Origin: Ectobius pallidus
Lineage: Eukaryota; Arthropoda; Insecta; Blattodea; Ectobiidae
Direction of reading: 5' to 3'
Length of the DNA stretch: 64,000 nucleotides
NCBI GenBank assembly: GCA_964059195.1
Contig: CAXKWD010000005.1
Span: 140,145,686-140,209,685, forward strand
Under the pieces are notes generated by a model, which was not told the origin of the DNA, ran no database searches, and saw only the letters and a program-made list of their open reading frames with translations. Positions 46,801 to 49,555 of this stretch are shown here, in pieces. The translations under genes were made by a program, and so were the position numbers. Numbering within the stretch: position 1 is the stretch's first letter; the number at the start of each line of letters is the position of its first letter.

Positions 46801-48564
46801 AACTTATTTTTGACCACCCAATTACAATAATTTTATAACTTCTCTCTTTGAGGGAAAAATTTCCATATATATGAAATGGCTGTTCCACCAGACTCCCTTC
46901 ACTAGGAGTTTAGTGGCCCGTTTCTATATTGGGGCTTTGCCCTAAAACCTTAGCAAGAGCAAGCCCCTAGACACCCCTTCATCAGGAGCTTCGAGTACTG
47001 GAATTACTATAACAGTAAGGTAAAGGGGGACCCTAGCTTGATGGAAAGGGTGTGTATATAAATATATTGGCAGCATTGGATATGTCTATATGTGGGAAAG
47101 ACCAATGAAAGATCGTTGGTAGCCAATGGGAGTGTTGGTGGCCACCTATGAGCCGCCTGACCACATGGAGCAGCTCTCAAAGAAACCAAAGTATGAGCTA
47201 TAGCAAATCCGAGAATAGTACTACAAAACTTAATGCATAGATTGACAGCAATTTCTTCATCACGGGAAAACGGAAGAACCTGTGGCATCCTAGTCCCCAC
47301 TCCTACTAACAGGACCTGCCTAGTGGTGCAATTTGAACTACTAGGAATCCAGGGCCGCAACGCTATCTAGTAGGCAGAAAGTAAGACAGAAAAAAATTAA
47401 ATAATTTCTTTCTTTTTTGTCTTCCTTTTCCTACCTTTCTCTCATCATCTCTTCACTCTGCCTACCTATCTGGGACTTATTCCTATCAGTAAATCTTACA
47501 CATCGACTGGTATTTGAACCCACGACCACTAGCAGCCTTACCACTATGCCATGATTGATTGCTGAGCAGTGAAGGGAAAATTCATCTTAAGTTTAGAAAG
47601 CCTAATACATAAGAAATAGTCGTTTTGGTGCAAGGGTAATTTATTATACGGTAATCGGGAAATATTATGTTGGCTCTGAAAATAGAGATTTTGGTGCAAG
47701 GGTCATTTATTATAATCGAGAAATATTAGGTTGGCTCTAAAAATAACTGTTTAGGTGCAAGGGTCATTTATTATAATCGTGAATTATGCCTAATATGTTA
47801 GCTCTGAAAATGAAAATAGAAATTTTGGTGCATGGGTGATTGTACTTTAGTTACAATTAATATCGCATAGCGCAGTATAACATGCAGTTCAGAGGGGAAA
47901 GGTTGCAGCCAGCCTTCAGCAGTGAGCAGTTGGAAGGCCGAGTAGGGGAAGGAGGCAGTTGCCATGGCAATACACAGCAGAGAGTGAAGTTCCAGGGTGC
48001 GGCAAGTATTTGGTTTTCACTTCATTTACTGTACTAAATACATTCTTAGGGCAGAGATAGTATGTTCAAAAATCTAGAATCATATGCGAGAAAATAGTAA
48101 AAAAAAACATAGGACAGAGAAAGGTGTGTGTGTGTTTAAATAACGACAGAATTACATGTTTATATTTTTTGTGTTTCCCATTATGTTTTGGCTGGCTATA
48201 TAGTGTAATTCCATTTGTTTTGTTGGCTACGTTGTTTCACTGCCTCCTTTATGATCAGTGACTGGTGGCCTGTAAAATACTGCTTTCCTGCATAGACCGA
48301 AGAGCCAGACATGTACCAAAGGACAGCTAGGGGAAGCAAGCCATCACCATTTCAACGATCAGCGGAGTGAGAGCCAAGGTGCCAGATTCTTCCATTTTGC
48401 CCTGATCACTTACCCACAACATCTGCTACAGTAACTCTATATCGAAACGTTGGCTCATGAATCGCCCCTTCAATCTGAACAAGCTCGTATTTAGGGGTTG
48501 TTCCTCTACGACTGAGAAGTTCTTGGAGTACAGAAACAGGAGTCTTCCCCACAGCAGCAGTCAT
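1749..48564 (-). CDS. loqs: Loquacious (TRBP/PACT-like) dsRNA-binding Dicer partner, 7 coding exons
   Basis: Joined exons (minus strand): 48564-48414, 38503-38377, 35250-35203, 29925-29625, 9284-9135, 5138-5027, 1885-1749. They total 1026 nt, giving 341 residues plus TGA, with all phases compatible and all introns GT..AG. dsRBD1 is about residues 7-75, dsRBD2 about 124-193 and dsRBD3 about 264-338. dsRBD1 and 2 end in the basic helix motifs GRSKKEAKHAAAK and GKSKKLAKRQAAHK that bind dsRNA. dsRBD3 has KEAQASAAQ instead and ends in LEYLKIMTKK, as in insect Loqs, where this domain docks on Dicer-1. By family knowledge it assists cytoplasmic pre-miRNA and siRNA processing. At 341 residues it is shorter than the fly isoforms because the long N-terminal tail is absent. 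The start is the first Met of exon 1, one base after an acceptor; an upstream coding exon cannot be excluded. Confidence 0.93.
2183..2224 (-). ncRNA. Hammerhead ribozyme motif, intact core
   Basis: Read on the minus strand: GCCA, then CUGAAGA, a GUUCCC/GGGAGC stem II with one unpaired A before it, GAA, self-complementary ACGU as stem III, C at the cleavage site, then UGGC closing stem I with GCCA. All invariant core positions are present. A four-base palindromic stem III implies activity as a dimer, as described for Penelope-like elements. It lies in sense orientation in loqs intron 6. Confidence 0.55.
2392..2433 (+). ncRNA. Hammerhead ribozyme motif, one core substitution
   Basis: The partner arm has GCCA, CUGAAGA, ACGU, C and UGGC as in the left arm, but the GAAA element reads GAUA (2422-2425). 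That changes a conserved core A, so this copy is probably inactive. Confidence 0.45.
3600..4581 (-). pseudogene. Decayed insect DNA transposase (DUF4817/DDE type)
   Basis: Minus-strand remnants in several frames. The N-terminal part (4581-4342) reads HSLFHVQEQYEEQFNKDAPN and TILAIIQKFHQ, resembling the N-terminal domain of the insect DUF4817 transposase group. Further along are a QQDGA-like motif (near 3890) and a degenerate WP..MAPDA-like stretch (near 3800) expected of the DDE region. Many stops and frameshifts make it non-functional. Related remnants are at 58080-58560 and 53117-53460. Confidence 0.55.
4573..4903 (+). pseudogene. Non-LTR retrotransposon C-terminal fragment
   Basis: The frame carries AAVATFHLATGHDCLAAHLY, then SPKCVLCNEEDSIMDKKHL and LYWEVRRRM. 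This is the Cys/His tail found after the RNase H domain in I/jockey-group LINEs of insects (pattern CxLC..HxxxC). It is 5' truncated and in loqs intron 6, antisense to loqs. It has no function of its own. Confidence 0.7.
5027..5138 (-). CDS. loqs: loqs coding exon 6 (first half of dsRBD3)
   Basis: The acceptor reads TGTTACAG|GCA and the donor TTAG|GTGAGT. It encodes residues 260-296 with FNFVQFLQEIASEQQFEVTY and VDIEEKS, the hallmark of the Loqs/TRBP third domain. It leaves one base (G) joined to GT at the start of exon 7 to form Gly297. Confidence 0.95.
6181..6930. mobile_element. Pogo/Tigger-like MITE
   Basis: Terminal inverted repeats CAGTAGAAGCC / GGCATCTACTG are flanked on both sides by TA (6179-6180, 6931-6932). 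Both inner ends carry GCGG motifs and mention of a 'CGCTAT/ATAATGCGG' type inner repeat. The TA target and CAGTA end fit the pogo branch of Tc1/mariner. 750 bp with no transposase ORF. Confidence 0.65.
7379..7432. repeat. (GA)n-rich microsatellite
   Basis: A purine-only stretch of GA and AAAGAGA units within loqs intron 5. Confidence 0.85.
9135..9284 (-). CDS. loqs: loqs coding exon 5 (linker to dsRBD3)
   Basis: A 150-nt, phase-0 exon between GGTTGTAG and GTAAGC. It encodes residues 210-259. The segment HKVSQFHKNLKQSSGDKL matches the conserved Loqs linker leading into dsRBD3. It is a multiple of three in length and flanked by phase-0 introns, so it could be skipped without a frameshift. Confidence 0.92.
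9735..10005. mobile_element. Penelope-like inverted repeat, copy B
   Basis: Arms of about 110 bp (from 9761 and to about 10005) are inverted around a short centre, with ends AACATCTTCCAGGCTGTGGG / CCTGGAAGATGTT. The left extension 9735-9760 (CTGAGGCTTTCATGG..) matches the extension of copy A read on the minus strand (CTGAGGCTTTCACGG..), so both are one family with a defined one-sided tail. No clear TSD found. Abuts the piggyBac-like element starting at 10022. Confidence 0.6.
9916..9957 (+). ncRNA. Hammerhead ribozyme motif, decayed stems
   Basis: GCCA, CUGAAGA, GAA, ACAC, C, UGGC in order. Core residues are kept and stem I pairs GCCA with UGGC. Stem II is weak, and stem III ACAC is no longer self-complementary (ACGU in copy A). 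The opposite arm on the minus strand has CUAAGA and AAAA in the core positions, so it is inactive. Confidence 0.4.
10022..10641. mobile_element. piggyBac-like TTAA element, family 1 copy A
   Basis: Flanked by TTAA on both sides (10018-10021, 10642-10645), with ends CACTTCGCACCCAGT / ACCGGGTTCAAAGTG forming an imperfect inverted repeat. 620 bp, no transposase. A relative in the same orientation lies at 56784-57656. The TTAA target is diagnostic of the piggyBac superfamily. Confidence 0.7.
10695..11256. mobile_element. hAT-like MITE
   Basis: Ends CAGGGCC.GGATTTTGA / TCAAAATCCAGGCCCTG, with an 8-bp flanking duplication ATGATAAG / GTGATAAG (one mismatch; 10687-10694 and 11257-11264). The interior is rich in repeated AAAAATGAC units. 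CAGGG ends and 8-bp TSD fit hAT. Confidence 0.7.
12255..12946 (-). mobile_element. Pogo/Tigger-like remnant
   Basis: The right end reads CAGTAGATCCTTGGTTATC on the minus strand next to TA. It matches CAGTAGTACCTCTATTATCC of the element at 39582, with the shared ACACTTTTAAC following. Minus-strand remnants near 12555-12645 translate to MTTLEEKLEVDRM, like the helix-turn-helix start of Tigger transposases. The left boundary is approximate. Confidence 0.55.
13589..13695. repeat. Purine-rich GAGTGA/GAGAGA tract
   Basis: This corresponds to the SESES acidic codons of the paralogous piggyBac fragment (37896-37915) expanded into more than 100 bp of pure purine repeat. Confidence 0.75.
13779..14049. 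mobile_element. Harbinger-like MITE nested in the piggyBac relative
   Basis: Ends GGCTGGGCACAAGTTG / CAACTTGCGCCTAGCC with a TTA duplication (13776-13778, 14050-14052). The second copy of the host element has the uninterrupted site CTACTATTACAATA (TTA at 37989-37991), which confirms boundaries and target. A TTA target fits PIF/Harbinger. 271 bp, of which about 100 bp is a microsatellite. Confidence 0.75.
13806..13905. repeat. (GGTGA)20 pentanucleotide microsatellite
   Basis: Twenty perfect GGTGA units in the left terminal repeat of the MITE. The right terminal repeat holds the complementary (CACCT)3 at 14001-14015, so the expansion started from a motif native to the inverted repeat. Confidence 0.95.
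14865..14995 (+). other. Putative orphan terminal exon of unknown gene
   Basis: After a strong acceptor (TTAGGTTTTTTCTTTTTGTAG) an open frame of 43 codons reads LGSPTGLEVPESITEVDQLG then MQIKVDKSSVEVSESRAACL, then TAG (14993-14995). Composition is like a real protein tail, unlike the AT-rich surroundings, and an A-rich stretch follows at 15087. I do not recognise the protein and see no upstream exon. It could be a nested gene's last exon, a retro-transduced fragment, or chance. Confidence 0.3.
15762..16385. mobile_element. TIR MITE with TTTAGGTCATTTT internal repeats
   Basis: Ends AGGGCAAGGCATTTGATG / CATTAAATGCCTTGCCCT, flanked by an exact 10-bp repeat AGACATTATT (15752-15761, 16386-16395). 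The interior is a degenerate array of GGCATTTTAGGTCATTTT units. The AGGGC end resembles hAT, but a 10-bp TSD is longer than the usual 8; superfamily undecided. Confidence 0.65.
18149..18663. mobile_element. TA-flanked MITE with CCGTATTGGCCCGAA ends
   Basis: Ends CCGTATTGGCCCGAAAATAA / TTATATTCGGGCCAATACGG between TA dinucleotides (18147-18148, 18664-18665). Near both ends is the AATATAAGACGA motif. It belongs with the elements at 23248 and 33445, probably the pogo/Tc2 side of Tc1/mariner. Confidence 0.7.
18712..18770. repeat. (AAAC)n low-complexity tract
   Basis: Degenerate AAACA/CAAAAC repeats just right of the TA-flanked MITE. Confidence 0.8.
19455..20069. mobile_element. hAT-like MITE
   Basis: Ends TAGGAATGGGATATTGG / ATATCCCATCCCTA, with 8-bp flanks GTGTACAT / GTGTACAC (19447-19454, 20070-20077; one mismatch). 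Both subterminal regions are rich in ATATCGATATCG, which folds strongly. Confidence 0.7.
20364..20449. repeat. (CAAA)n/(CAAAAAA)n low-complexity tract
   Basis: An A-rich tract with regularly spaced C residues; no coding meaning. Confidence 0.85.
21940..22603. mobile_element. hAT-like MITE with exact 8-bp TSD
   Basis: TSD TCCATGGG at 21932-21939 and 22604-22611. Ends CATGGGCGTATGG / CCGTATGCCCATG, followed inside by AACCCCTCCCGAA on both sides. CA..TG ends and an exact 8-bp TSD fit hAT. Confidence 0.72.
23248..23948. mobile_element. TA-flanked MITE, relative of 18149 and 33445
   Basis: Ends CCATATTTATTTGAATATAA / TTATATTCGGGTAAATACAG between TA dinucleotides (23246-23247, 23949-23950). The AATATAAG(C) motif is shared with the 18149 element. 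701 bp, no ORF. Confidence 0.65.
24132..24766. mobile_element. 8-bp-TSD TIR element, family X copy 1
   Basis: Ends GGTAAAATCGCAATGTA / TACATTGCGACTTTGCC, flanked by AAAATGCT / AAAACGCT (24124-24131, 24767-24774; one mismatch). The interior has a TGACGTCA palindrome (24390-24397) and about 105-bp tandem units with CATAACCTAACAGAAC. It is the reverse-orientation relative of 41693-42464. GG starts are not typical of hAT; Merlin, P or an unnamed group are possible. Confidence 0.72.
25569..25943. mobile_element. hAT-like MITE
   Basis: Ends CAGGGTGTCCAG / CTGGACACCCTG, with AAATTCAAGCATAATT near both ends. It contains two tandem units of about 62 bp (25706-25830; TATTTCTGAAAATGGTA..). TSD not preserved. 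Confidence 0.65.
28135..28176. repeat. Perfect 26-bp palindrome plus extra half-unit
   Basis: TGTTACTTAACAATTGTTAAGTAACA at 28135-28160 is self-complementary, and the half TTGTTACTTAACAATT follows at once. Confidence 0.8.
28918..29289. mobile_element. hAT-like MITE, relative of 25569
   Basis: Ends CAGGATGTTCACAG / GTGGACACCCTG and interior TTCCCTGACTTTTTCC / TTTCCTGAATTTTTCC. Flanks ACATATA / ACATAAA are a weak duplication. 372 bp. Confidence 0.55.
29625..29925 (-). CDS. loqs: loqs coding exon 4 (complete dsRBD2)
   Basis: A 301-nt exon with acceptor TTTACTTGTAG|G and donor GATGAG|GTAAGC. It encodes residues 109-209 with the full dsRBD2: NPIGTLQEMCMSRHWPPP, then YEMVNEEGLPHERLFTIACV, then GTGKSKKLAKRQAAHKMWEK, closing with an acidic tail. 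dsRBD2 is the highest-affinity dsRNA-binding module in this family. If the donor is not used, translation gains two residues and stops at TAA (29618-29616), giving a two-domain protein. Confidence 0.97.
30431..30808. mobile_element. Harbinger-like MITE
   Basis: Ends GGGCCTTTTCACATTGGGTC / GACCAAGTGTAAAAACGCTC, flanked by TAA (30428-30430, 30809-30811). Internal GGTCACTTGTGACGGTCAC repeats occur on both sides. TWA targets are typical of PIF/Harbinger. Confidence 0.65.
30892..31564. mobile_element. hAT-like MITE
   Basis: Ends TAGGGTTATCAACT / AGTTGGCAACCCTA with AAATAAGGGA motifs inside both ends. No clean TSD seen. Confidence 0.5.
31784..32715 (+). pseudogene. Non-LTR retrotransposon reverse transcriptase fragment
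   Basis: Upstream frame: FRAGKRTSNKIF, then YWDFMDFEKAFEIINREHLW (RT block with the first catalytic Asp). After a frameshift: GRKLSPLLFNMFINDV, ILYADDTA (the YADD catalytic box), then INGEKIEVVDKFKYLGVILE. A decayed C-terminal stretch with IPSNSANIAALLQLGIE follows to about 32715. Several stops and frameshifts, no endonuclease part. Insect LINE; clade not fixed. Confidence 0.8.
32873..33357. mobile_element. CAGTGCG-ended MITE, copy 1
   Basis: Ends CAGTGCGTTTCTTTTTAAAG / CTTTAAAAAGAAACGCACTG and subterminal GTAAAGCGCTTTA on both sides. A shortened relative lies at 42534-42950. No clear TSD. Confidence 0.65.
33445..34084 (-). mobile_element. Pogo/Tc2-like MITE with transposase N-terminal remnant
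   Basis: Ends CTGTATTTACTCAGTAATAG / ACACGAGTAAATACAG between TA dinucleotides. On the minus strand 33771-33586 encodes KRLKYSCDTSFRLKVVKFAE then EHGNKATGREFTVPE, the helix-turn-helix start of pogo/Tc2-type transposases. This links the family of TA-flanked MITEs here to an identifiable transposase. Confidence 0.7.
34566..34609 (-). ncRNA. Hammerhead ribozyme motif, intact, sense to loqs
   Basis: Minus strand: CAG, CUGACGA, stem II GCCAU-GAGA-AUGGC (perfect, tetraloop), GGAA, ACAGAUCUGU (10-nt palindrome as dimeric stem III ending in U16.1), C, CUG pairing with CAG as stem I. All core residues match the hammerhead consensus. It lies in the loqs intron 3 transcript. Confidence 0.6.
34653..34696 (+). 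ncRNA. Hammerhead ribozyme motif, intact
   Basis: Same motif on the plus strand: CUGACGA at 34656-34662, GAAA at 34680-34683, palindromic ACAGAUCUGU at 34683-34692, cleavage-site C at 34693, stem I CAG/CUG. Confidence 0.6.
35203..35250 (-). CDS. loqs: loqs coding exon 3 (48-nt linker micro-exon)
   Basis: A 48-nt exon between CTCTTTTAG and GTGAGT. It completes Val93, encodes SVNGNSTNSYLQSYI, and leaves AG to form Arg109 with exon 4. It belongs to the linker between dsRBD1 and dsRBD2. Its length is a multiple of three, so skipping it would keep the frame, making it a plausible alternative cassette (inference). Confidence 0.9.
36510..36966 (+). pseudogene. LINE RNase H domain fragment
   Basis: Two frames joined by a frameshift near 36630. 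The first has YTDGSCLEEPNRTAKTRCAY (TDGS catalytic start of RNase H). The second has SVFQAVLIAIREAVKWW, HSDPQSALFTISD and VSWVKGQTGITGNERADKLA (the SD.QSAL and WVKGH.G..GNE.AD motifs). Characteristic of I/jockey-group LINEs. Broken and 5' truncated. Confidence 0.8.
37508..38322 (+). mobile_element. piggyBac-like non-autonomous element, family 2 copy A
   Basis: TTAA on both sides (37504-37507, 38323-38326). Ends CCCTTTGCGGGCGG / CTGCCCTCGAAGGG form a 14-bp imperfect inverted repeat starting CCC, as in piggyBac. It retains 37771-37959, coding for MARRKCLTGSETEELIIRSD and more acidic Ser/Glu residues, like the N-terminus of piggyBac transposases. A splice-acceptor-like TTATTTTCAG precedes the Met. 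The rest of the transposase is deleted. Confidence 0.8.
38377..38503 (-). CDS. loqs: loqs coding exon 2 (end of dsRBD1 and linker)
   Basis: The acceptor reads TTTGTTACAG|CC and the donor GAAGT|GTAAGT. It encodes residues 51-93: AMGTGRSKKEAKHAAAKAVL, the basic loop and last helix of dsRBD1, then an acidic Ser/Thr-rich linker. It is 127 nt, entering in phase 1 and leaving 2 nt (GT) to be completed by exon 3. A LINE fragment begins about 120 bp upstream in intron 1. Confidence 0.95.
38622..39430 (+). pseudogene. LINE reverse transcriptase C-terminal half and tail
   Basis: Frames interrupted by stops: ACADDICLLGDDI (the [FY]ADD box), VEKFKYMGAIITD, KRIILPVVLYGCEI, RVLRKIFETKIDENEEWRKL, then GRPEGKRKPGRPRHRWEDNI with IDLRELGF. 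This is the classic thumb and tail of insect LINE RTs (RTE/CR1-like type). Non-functional; starts about 120 bp upstream of loqs exon 2. Confidence 0.8.
39582..40180 (+). mobile_element. Pogo/Tigger-like element remnant
   Basis: The left end CAGTAGTACCTCTATTATCC next to TA is Tigger-like. Internal plus-strand codons near 39940-40060 read TKRKW and INGEVLQTVAADFGVGVSHL, matching the helix-turn-helix start of Tigger transposases. The right end is probably near CTTGGTTATCCGAAAACACC (40155). Related to 12255-12946. Confidence 0.6.
40656..41616 (-). mobile_element. Folded-back mariner: two 280-bp inverted arms around a transposase fragment
   Basis: TA target duplications lie at 40654-40655 and 41617-41618. 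Arms 40656-40935 and 41337-41616 are 280 bp each and nearly identical as inverted copies (CGAGGGGTGTTTTTTAAGTA..). Each arm carries the element's 5' end plus the transposase start codon (minus 41455; plus 40817). The 3' end of a normal mariner is absent. A chimeric derivative, unable to encode a whole enzyme. Confidence 0.85.
40946..41455 (-). pseudogene. Mariner transposase, N-terminal 40% only
   Basis: Begins MFKTINSPAACEVRSVIRFL in the right arm, shifts frame near 41337, then VRKWVRQIKDGRDNVHDEDR, SGRPSSITDDLV, YKIVSEHLKFRQLCSRWVP and VTGDETWVSH, where the TGDE motif holds the first catalytic Asp. The remaining two catalytic Asp residues (the D,D34D triad of mariner) are missing because the sequence runs into the inverted copy of the 5' end. 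Confidence 0.85.
41693..42464. mobile_element. 8-bp-TSD TIR element, family X copy 2
   Basis: Ends GACAAAGTCGCAATGTAGG / CTACAATGCGATTTTACC, with TSD CGCAACAG / TGCAACAG (41685-41692, 42465-42472; one mismatch). 41833-42160 is a tandem array of 111-113-bp units (GTTCTGTTAGGTTATGA..). The right part contains TGACGTCA (42203-42210), CCAAT (42223-42227) and TATAAAA (42297-42303). No ORF. Confidence 0.75.
41833..42160. repeat. ~112-bp tandem repeat inside family X element
   Basis: Units start with GTTCTGTTAGGTTATGA at 41833, 41944 and 42057, periods 111 and 113 bp, the third partial. The counterpart in copy 1 lies around 24500-24660. Confidence 0.85.
42534..42950. mobile_element. CAGTGCG-ended MITE, copy 2
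   Basis: Ends CAGTGCTTTCTTTTATAAAG / CTTTAAAAAAGAACACACTG and interior CTGTAAAGCGCTTTACG match 32873-33357. 417 bp. Confidence 0.65.
42960..44640. repeat. Decayed third copy of family X with later insertions
   Basis: Fragments similar to copy 2: GTTATGTTAGGTTAGGA (42963), ACATCACATTGGCAACAGCC and CCAATCATAAG (44385-44415), GGGTGGATGGGTTTGGAC (44499), and a right-end-like GGATTTTACCCTAC (44625). The hAT insertion at 43291 sits inside. Confidence 0.45.
43291..43536. mobile_element. GC-rich hAT-like MITE with exact TSD
   Basis: TSD ACTGCGGA exact at 43283-43290 and 43537-43544. Ends CAGGGCCGCCACAT / ATGTGGCGGCCCTG. It contains CGGGCCC blocks and a run of 14 C. 246 bp, much richer in GC than its surroundings. 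Confidence 0.78.
45590..47380. repeat. GC-richer dispersed repeat, copies at 45700-46020 and 46880-47380
   Basis: Recurrent GGGGCTTTGCCC..CCCCTAGACACCCC.. and CACCCTTCAC.GGGA.CTTC.AGTA blocks. 46880-47380 is colinear with 52310-52900 including CAATG..AGTGTTGG.GG. and GGAGCAGCTCT. It is interrupted by the palindromic element at 46318. Origin unknown. Confidence 0.55.
46318..46528. mobile_element. Penelope-like perfect palindrome, copy D
   Basis: Arms of about 92 bp spanning 46345-46529 with no detectable mismatch, a left one-sided extension 46318-46344, and an exact 14-bp TSD AAAAATTCCCTTGT (46304-46317, 46529-46542). Arms carry a hammerhead-like GAAGCC/GGUUUC stem II, GAAACGUC and GGA, but the CUGANGA element is degenerate (CAAUGA), so ribozyme activity is doubtful. 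Confidence 0.65.
47505..47551 (-). repeat. tRNA-derived SINE head (A and B box)
   Basis: On the minus strand TGGCATAGTGGTAAGG (A-box-like) is followed by GTGGGTTCAAATACC (B box). No cloverleaf, so not a tRNA gene; it resembles the 5' head of a SINE. Confidence 0.5.
47610..47840. repeat. ~65-70-bp tandem repeat, 3-4 units
   Basis: Units contain TTTTGGTGCAAGGGTCATTT, ATTATAATCG.GAAATATTA and GTTGGCTCTGAAAATAGA; starts near 47620, 47691, 47750 and 47821. Confidence 0.8.
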
Positions 48565-48565
48565 T
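48414..48565 (-). CDS. loqs: loqs coding exon 1 (start codon and first half of dsRBD1)
   Basis: The exon follows a good acceptor (pyrimidine run ending TTTCAG) and ends at G|GTAAGTG. One base after the acceptor is ATG (48564-48562). It encodes residues 1-50, including KTPVSVLQELLSRRG and ELVQIEGAIHEPTFRYRV, the alpha1-beta1-beta2 part of the Loqs dsRBD1. It leaves one base of a split Ala codon, completed by CC at the start of exon 2. The ATG lies at the very exon edge, so the 5'UTR is on another exon. Confidence 0.93.
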
Positions 48566-49109
48566 CTGAAACACAAGGGATTAATGATGAATTAAATGTG
48601 CTTACCACACGCAAGTACGAATACGTGCGTGAAGTTCGGTACTGAATTGAGCCGAATTTCACTTTAGGCCTACACATTAAACCAAAATATTGAATAAAAT
48701 TTGAGGTCCTAAAGTTTCTGGTATTACATTATGAGGCATTTAGCTTGGCCTATAAATTCAAAACGAATAACTAATCCTTACTTAACACAAAGGACACAAA
48801 TTAATGAGATCAGAGGACGAATGGTGTAGCCGGCTAGACTGACGCCCAAAGCAGTAAATCGACCGGCCAAGCATGTGTCTCATTTGTAAATCAGGCAACA
48901 CAATCTATTTACTTACCTGATTATTTTATTAATACAAAATTAACAAAATATATTCTTAAATAAACGATCGCCTTTCGTCTACCGCGCTTTCTTTAAAGAA
49001 AATTTTTCGCCCAAATATGGATCCCGTACAAGTCACCTCAGTGATCAGCCGCCAGTAATACAGCCGAAGCGCCAAAGTAGAACCTGTCAATCCATGCACC
49101 AAAACTGCC

Positions 49110-49555
49110 AACATGCAAGACCTGCAAAAATTTCCCACCCAATGAAACTATTTTAAAATGGATTATTAAAAGTTGCAATTATTAACATCACATTATAATT
49201 AAATTTCGTAATCCCAACGTTTTTTTGTACAAACGACTTACACGTAGAACTTCAAAATATCTAATATTCCCATCAATCACCCTATCATTTGGACCAGCTT
49301 ACATTTGCAGCTCTGCTTGTGTTACAGTCTGATTCAAAACCTAATTCATTTTCTATTATGCAATTTATCGGTACGGACTACCGGTAACTGGCGATTGTAA
49401 AATGTAAAATTATTTACATGAAGAACATAAAGAAAATGGTCCTAAAGTACTACCTTGATGTACTCAATCTTATTGAAGTCGAAAACAAGACATGAACATG
49501 CAAGACCTGCAAAAATTTCCCACCCAATGAAACTATTTTAAAATGGATTATTAAA
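49110..49555. repeat. Exact ~61-bp direct repeat 385 bp apart
   Basis: 49110-49170 and 49495-49555 are identical (AACATGCAAGACCTGCAAAA .. GGATTATTAAA). The intervening 324 bp shows no inverted termini. Confidence 0.85.

Larger units (their letters stand above)
38504..48413 (-). other. loqs intron 1 (9.9 kb)
   Basis: This intron splits dsRBD1. It contains a LINE tail (38622), a Tigger relative (39582), a folded-back mariner (40656), two or three family X elements (41693 and a decayed one at 42960-44640), hAT MITEs, a palindromic Penelope-like element (46318), a GC-rich dispersed repeat and a SINE-like tRNA head (47505). I see nothing in 44650-45590 or 47850-48410. Confidence 0.9.

Noticed and set aside
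47505..47551. tRNA gene
   Set aside because: A and B box present but no cloverleaf or acceptor stem; better explained as a SINE head.
47610..47840. CRISPR-like array
   Set aside because: Units are contiguous diverged tandem repeats with no spacers, in a eukaryotic intron.
48440..48450. CGAAACGTT next to a possible hammerhead
   Set aside because: It is loqs coding sequence (codons for PTFRY read on the minus strand); no CUGANGA or stem II around it.
48457..48645. Plus-strand ORF over loqs exon 1
   Set aside because: Antisense shadow of the loqs dsRBD1 exon.
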